The translations under genes and the position numbers were made by a program. Positions 5,307 through 7,831 of a DNA stretch of 7,831 nt are shown here, one piece after another. The number at the start of each line of letters is the position of its first letter. Position 1 is the stretch's first letter. The stretch spans positions 1 through 7,831 of the forward strand of contig CAINDZ010000606.1 of assembly GCA_903847545.1 (NCBI GenBank), read 5' to 3'. The notes under the pieces were generated by a model that worked only from the letters and a program-made list of their open reading frames with translations, was not told where the DNA came from and searched no databases. The DNA comes from an uncultured bacterium (lineage in GTDB: Bacteria > Krumholzibacteriota > Krumholzibacteriia > LZORAL124-64-63).

Positions 5307-6191
5307 CTACTCCAGGTTCTGGATCTGCTCGCGCAGCGACTCGACCTCGTCCTTCATCACGATCACGGCCTGCGTGATGTCCATCAGGTTGGTCTTGCTG
5401 CCCATCGTGTTGACCTCGCGGTGCATCTCCTGCAGCAGGAAGTTGATCCGCTTGGCCACCTGGCCGCCCTCGGTGAAGGCGGCGCGGAAGTGCTCGATGT
5501 GGATGCCCAGCCGCTCGCATTCCTCGTTGATGTTCGAGCGGTCGGCCAGCAGCGCCACCTCCTGGGCCATGCGCTGCGGCTCGAGGGGCTCGCTGAGCAG
5601 CTTGGCCAGCCGCTCGTTCAGCTTGCGCTGGATCTCGACCGCCGCCTGCGGCGCCAACAGCCGCACCTCGCCCAGCTTCTGCTCGACGATGTCCAGGCGG
5701 CCATTCATCTCGCGCACCAGCGCGGCGCCCTCCTGCTTCTTCATCTCCAGCAGCCCGCGCGCCGCGCCCGCCAGCGCGGCCATCAGCGCGCCGCGCACGT
5801 GCTCGGGGTCCAGCTCGGGATCCTCGACGCGGAACAACTCGGGCAGCTGCAGCAGGTGCGCCAGCGTCACCGGCTCGGCCGGGCGGCCGGTGGCCTTCGC
5901 CAGCTCGTTCGCCGCCGTCTGCACCATGCGGATGCCCTGCGCCAGGCGCTCGGGGTCGGCGCCCGAGGCGACCTCGCCGCGCGCCAGCTCGACCTGCACG
6001 CTCACCGACACGCGCCCGCGGGCGATGTTGTCCTTCAGGAAGTTGCGGACGTCCAGCTCGTAGGCCGCCAGCAGCGACGGCAGCTTCAGGCTGACGTCCA
6101 GGAAGCGGTGGTTCACCGACCGGAACTCCGCCGTGATGGTGACGGGGCCCGCCGTGCCCTCGCCCGTGCCGAAACCGGTCATGCTCAACAT
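5307..6191 (-). CDS. yicC: YicC/YloC family endoribonuclease
   Basis: A 294-residue member of the YicC family, shown in Escherichia coli to be an RNase acting on small RNAs and widely linked to gmk. The N-terminus MLSMTGFGTGEG and the early block EFRSVNHRFLDVSLKLP are family signatures. The C-terminal DUF1732 region shows HIEHFRAAF (231-239), GQVAKRINFLLQEMHREVNT (243-262), MGSK (263-266), VMKDEVESLREQIQNLE (278-294). The middle (about 90-220) is largely helical and charged, consistent with the family's oligomer-forming arms. The ATG at 6191 gives the expected M-x-S-M-T start; an ATG at 6182 would remove three residues. GGTGG lies just upstream and GGAGG 13 bases upstream. It is the first gene of the yicC-gmk unit and has a predicted promoter in the divergent gap. 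Confidence 0.95.
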   Translation of the reverse strand: MLSMTGFGTGEGTAGPVTITAEFRSVNHRFLDVSLKLPSLLAAYELDVRNFLKDNIARGRVSVSVQVELARGEVASGADPERLAQGIRMVQTAANELAKATGRPAEPVTLAHLLQLPELFRVEDPELDPEHVRGALMAALAGAARGLLEMKKQEGAALVREMNGRLDIVEQKLGEVRLLAPQAAVEIQRKLNERLAKLLSEPLEPQRMAQEVALLADRSNINEECERLGIHIEHFRAAFTEGGQVAKRINFLLQEMHREVNTMGSKTNLMDITQAVIVMKDEVESLREQIQNLE

Positions 6192-6244
6192 GTCCACCGC
6201 GCGACCTCCGCCGGCTGCCGTTGTGTCCGTGATCCTCGCCGCGA

Positions 6245-6273
6245 AGTGTAGGCCAGCGGCCCGTCCCGGGCAA
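6245..6273 (-). promoter_or_regulatory. Predicted sigma-70-type promoter of yicC-gmk
   Basis: On the minus strand TTGCCC (6268-6273, four of six matches to TTGACA), 17 bases, TACACT (6245-6250, four of six matches to TATAAT). The expected leader before the yicC ATG is about 45 bases. A CCCGTC/GACGGG inverted repeat with an 8-base loop (6260-6265 and 6274-6279) overlaps the -35 element and could be an operator, though it may be chance. Confidence 0.4.
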
Positions 6274-6329
6274 GACGGGGTTGGCCCGCGCGCCGCCGGG
6301 GGAACCAGTGGCGCCCTCCCGGCGTAGGA

Positions 6330-6338
6330 TGCTAACAT
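6330..6338 (+). promoter_or_regulatory. Possible extended -10 promoter of the outer-membrane protein gene
   Basis: TGCTAACAT matches the extended -10 pattern TGnTATAAT, with four of six in the hexamer; a second weak hexamer, TAGGAT, lies at 6325-6330. No convincing -35 is present at the right distance. It is about 60 bases upstream of the ATG at 6399, in the 207-base divergent gap shared with yicC. Weak prediction. Confidence 0.3.
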
Positions 6339-6398
6339 GCCCCTGCGCGAACCGGCCGCCGGTCGTGAGGAACGGATGCCCCCCGAAAGGATGCCGAG

Positions 6399-6911
6399 AT
6401 GAGCCGAGGACGCCTTTTCACGATGGCCGCGCTGGTCCTGCTGCTGGCCGCCCCCGCCTTCGCCCAGTCCTACTACGACCAGCACGAGACGCCCTACCCG
6501 ATCGGCGTGCGCGTCGGCTACACCAGCTGGGAGAGCATGCGCCAGATGCACTTCGGCGCGGATATGAAGCTGGGCGAGCTGATGGAGAACATCTCGTTCA
6601 CGCCGGGCTTCGAGGTGGGCGTCGGCGACGACGTCACCGTGCTGGCCCTCAACGGCGACGTGACGTGGAACTTCAGCGAGATGGTCAACGCCCCCTGGGG
6701 CCTGTACGGCGGCGGTGCGCTGTCGCTGATCCGCGCCGACCTGGCCGGCCCCGACAACGTCTCGGGCGATGCCGACACCAAGCTGGGCCTCAGCGCCCTG
6801 GGCGGCCTGACCCGCCGCTTCGACAACGGCCACGATGCCATGCTCGAGTTGCGCGTGGGCCTGCTCGACAGCCCCGGCTGGAAGCTGACCCTCGGCTACA
6901 GCCTCTTCTAG
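6399..6911 (+). CDS. Small outer-membrane beta-barrel protein (predicted)
   Basis: A 170-residue exported protein. Residues 1-22 are a clear signal peptide (MSRGRLF, then MAALVLLLAAPAFA) with cleavage likely after A-F-A before QS. The mature part alternates polar and hydrophobic residues in strand-like segments: IGVRVGYTSW, ISFTPGFEVGVG, VTVLALNGDVTWNF, WGLYGGGALSLI, TKLGLSALGGLTRRF, AMLELRVGLL and WKLTLGYSLF. The last residue is Phe after Y-S-L, the signal read by the BAM machinery for outer-membrane proteins. Length suits an eight-stranded barrel like OmpW or OmpX, but I see no specific family match. AAAGGA lies seven bases before the ATG. It is divergent from yicC and its stop is two bases before the NFACT gene, so the two are likely co-transcribed. 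Function unknown; a periplasmic beta-rich protein is the alternative. Confidence 0.82.
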   Translation: MSRGRLFTMAALVLLLAAPAFAQSYYDQHETPYPIGVRVGYTSWESMRQMHFGADMKLGELMENISFTPGFEVGVGDDVTVLALNGDVTWNFSEMVNAPWGLYGGGALSLIRADLAGPDNVSGDADTKLGLSALGGLTRRFDNGHDAMLELRVGLLDSPGWKLTLGYSLF

Positions 6912-6913
6912 CG

Positions 6914-7831
6914 ATGGGCGCGCCGGGCGCCTTCACGGATGCCGCCGCGCTGGCCGCCAGGCTGGCGCGGTGGCGCGTCTGTTACGGCGACCGCCCCCTG
7001 CACCGCGCCGTCGCCGGCGACCGCTGGGTGCGCCTGCACCTCGAAGGCGACGAGCGCTTCTGCCTGCTGCTGACGACCATCCCCGGCGCCACGCTGCTGG
7101 CCGGCGTCACCGGCCGCCTGCCCGCCGCGCTGGGCACCGCCCTGCCGGCCGACCGCGACCATCCGCTGCCCGGGATCCTGCAGGGCGCCACCCTGACCGG
7201 CCTGGCCGCCCTGCCGGGCGAGCGCGTGGCCTGCCTGCGCCTGGCGCGCCCCGACGGCTCGCCGATGCACCTGCTGCACCAGCTCTTCGGCTCGCCCGGC
7301 AACACCGTGCTGCTGGACGGCGGCGGCCGCTGCCTGTGGGCCCAGCGCCGCCCGCCGCACGCACTGCTGGCCGCGCCGCCCGAGCGGGCCCTGTACGCGG
7401 AGGCGGCGTCCATCCCTCCCGACGACGGCGCACAGGACGATACCGACGCCGCGCTCGCCCACCTGGCCGGCGTCCTGGCCGACGAGGCCCGCGCCCGCCT
7501 GCAAGCCGGGCTGGGCAGGCAACTGCGCGCAGCCGAGAAGCTCTGCGACCACCGGCAACGCGACCTGGCCGGCGCCGGCACGGGCGACGAACACCGCCGC
7601 CGCGCCGAGGCGCTCGCCGCCCACCTGCACGAACTGAAGCCCGGCGCCTCGCGCTGCGAGGTGCCCGACCTGCGCGACGGCACGCCGCTGGTGATCGAGC
7701 TGGATCCCGCGCGCAATGCCGCCGCCAACCTGGACGCCCTGTTCCACCGCGCCCGCAAGGCCGAGCGCGGGCGCGAGGTGATCGCGGCGAACCTCGCGCG
7801 CGCCCAGGCCGAGGCGCAGGCGCTGCGCGAC
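6914..7831 (+). CDS. NFACT family protein (RqcH/FbpA/Rqc2-like), 3'-partial
   Basis: The first 306 codons; the gene continues past the right edge. NFACT proteins bind stalled large ribosomal subunits and, in the RqcH branch, add Ala tails; older annotation calls them fibronectin-binding. The N-terminal NFACT-N domain is residues about 8-265: a beta-rich part with VRLHLEGDERFCLLLTTIPG (39-58), GERVACLRL (102-110), LLHQLFGSPGNTVLLD (120-135), then helical and the conserved end HELKPGASRCEVPDL (239-253) and ELDPARNAAANLDALFHRARKA (262-283). The long charged helix that follows is the start of the coiled-coil. The C-terminal domains are not visible. The Asp-Arg pair used for tRNA contact in RqcH is Glu-Arg here (E103-R104) if my alignment is right. 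ATG at 6914 lacks a clear Shine-Dalgarno and is two bases after the upstream stop, suggesting translational coupling. Confidence 0.85.
   Translation, partial: MGAPGAFTDAAALAARLARWRVCYGDRPLHRAVAGDRWVRLHLEGDERFCLLLTTIPGATLLAGVTGRLPAALGTALPADRDHPLPGILQGATLTGLAALPGERVACLRLARPDGSPMHLLHQLFGSPGNTVLLDGGGRCLWAQRRPPHALLAAPPERALYAEAASIPPDDGAQDDTDAALAHLAGVLADEARARLQAGLGRQLRAAEKLCDHRQRDLAGAGTGDEHRRRAEALAAHLHELKPGASRCEVPDLRDGTPLVIELDPARNAAANLDALFHRARKAERGREVIAANLARAQAEAQALRD

Noticed and set aside
4714..6273. A minus-strand frame that would make gmk a 519-residue protein
   Set aside because: The upstream part is a wrong-frame reading of yicC. The guanylate kinase starts at 5292 with the standard residues before its P-loop.
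6309..6324. GG-N10-GC spacing resembling a sigma-54 promoter upstream of the barrel gene
   Set aside because: The -12 element reads CGGC rather than TTGC, and this spacing is common by chance in GC-rich DNA.
5307..6833. A 508-codon minus-strand frame that would extend yicC by 214 residues upstream
   Set aside because: The extension is antisense to the outer-membrane protein gene and crosses the divergent promoter gap; the family start M-x-S-M-T-G-F lies at 6191.
6908..7758. Two long minus-strand open frames opposite the NFACT gene
   Set aside because: Both are Gln/Arg/Gly/Ser-rich shadows without recognisable features; the plus strand carries the conserved NFACT sequence.
1..7831. CRISPR arrays, tRNA or rRNA genes, insertion sequences, phage or toxin-antitoxin genes
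   Set aside because: I looked for repeat-spacer series, transposase or integrase motifs and terminal repeats and saw none; composition is uniform except for the small AT-rich island near 3170.

Overview
This is a very GC-rich stretch from a diderm bacterium. It encodes signal-peptide proteins, a predicted outer-membrane beta-barrel ending in Phe, and a flagellin. Codons end almost entirely in G or C. Gene content does not fix the phylum. The core cluster yicC-gmk-rpoZ-coaBC, an Ala/Pro-rich family 4 uracil-DNA glycosylase and an NFACT protein would fit one of the GC-rich lineages around the FCB superphylum or a deltaproteobacteria-like group, but this is a low-confidence guess.

Layout. On the minus strand, read from about 6.2 kb down to 0, the order is: yicC (RNase), gmk (guanylate kinase), a small four-helix membrane protein of unknown function, a compact flagellin, rpoZ (RNA polymerase omega), coaBC (coenzyme A synthesis), a family 4 uracil-DNA glycosylase, and the N-terminal end of an exported amidohydrolase with TolB/PD40-like propeller repeats that runs off the left edge. 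On the plus strand, divergent from yicC, are a small outer-membrane beta-barrel protein and, two bases later, the N-terminal part of an NFACT (RqcH/FbpA-like) protein that runs off the right edge.

How the pieces fit. yicC-gmk-rpoZ-coaBC is a widely conserved housekeeping neighbourhood. Here it is interrupted between gmk and rpoZ by the membrane protein and the flagellin. The flagellin has its own sigma-28 (FliA)-type promoter and a good Shine-Dalgarno in front of a GTG start. A short hairpin with a T run follows gmk. rpoZ has its own sigma-70-like promoter and probably drives rpoZ-coaBC-udg as one transcript, with gaps or overlaps of only a few bases. The insert therefore looks transcriptionally insulated from the housekeeping genes on both sides.

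No RNA genes, CRISPR array, insertion sequence or phage genes were seen. The points most worth a second look are the flagellin inside the gmk-rpoZ interval with its sigma-28 promoter, an AT-rich 13-bp tandem repeat between flagellin and rpoZ, the unknown membrane protein, and the changed Asp-Arg motif of the NFACT protein. I see no strong evidence for a wholly new multi-gene system.
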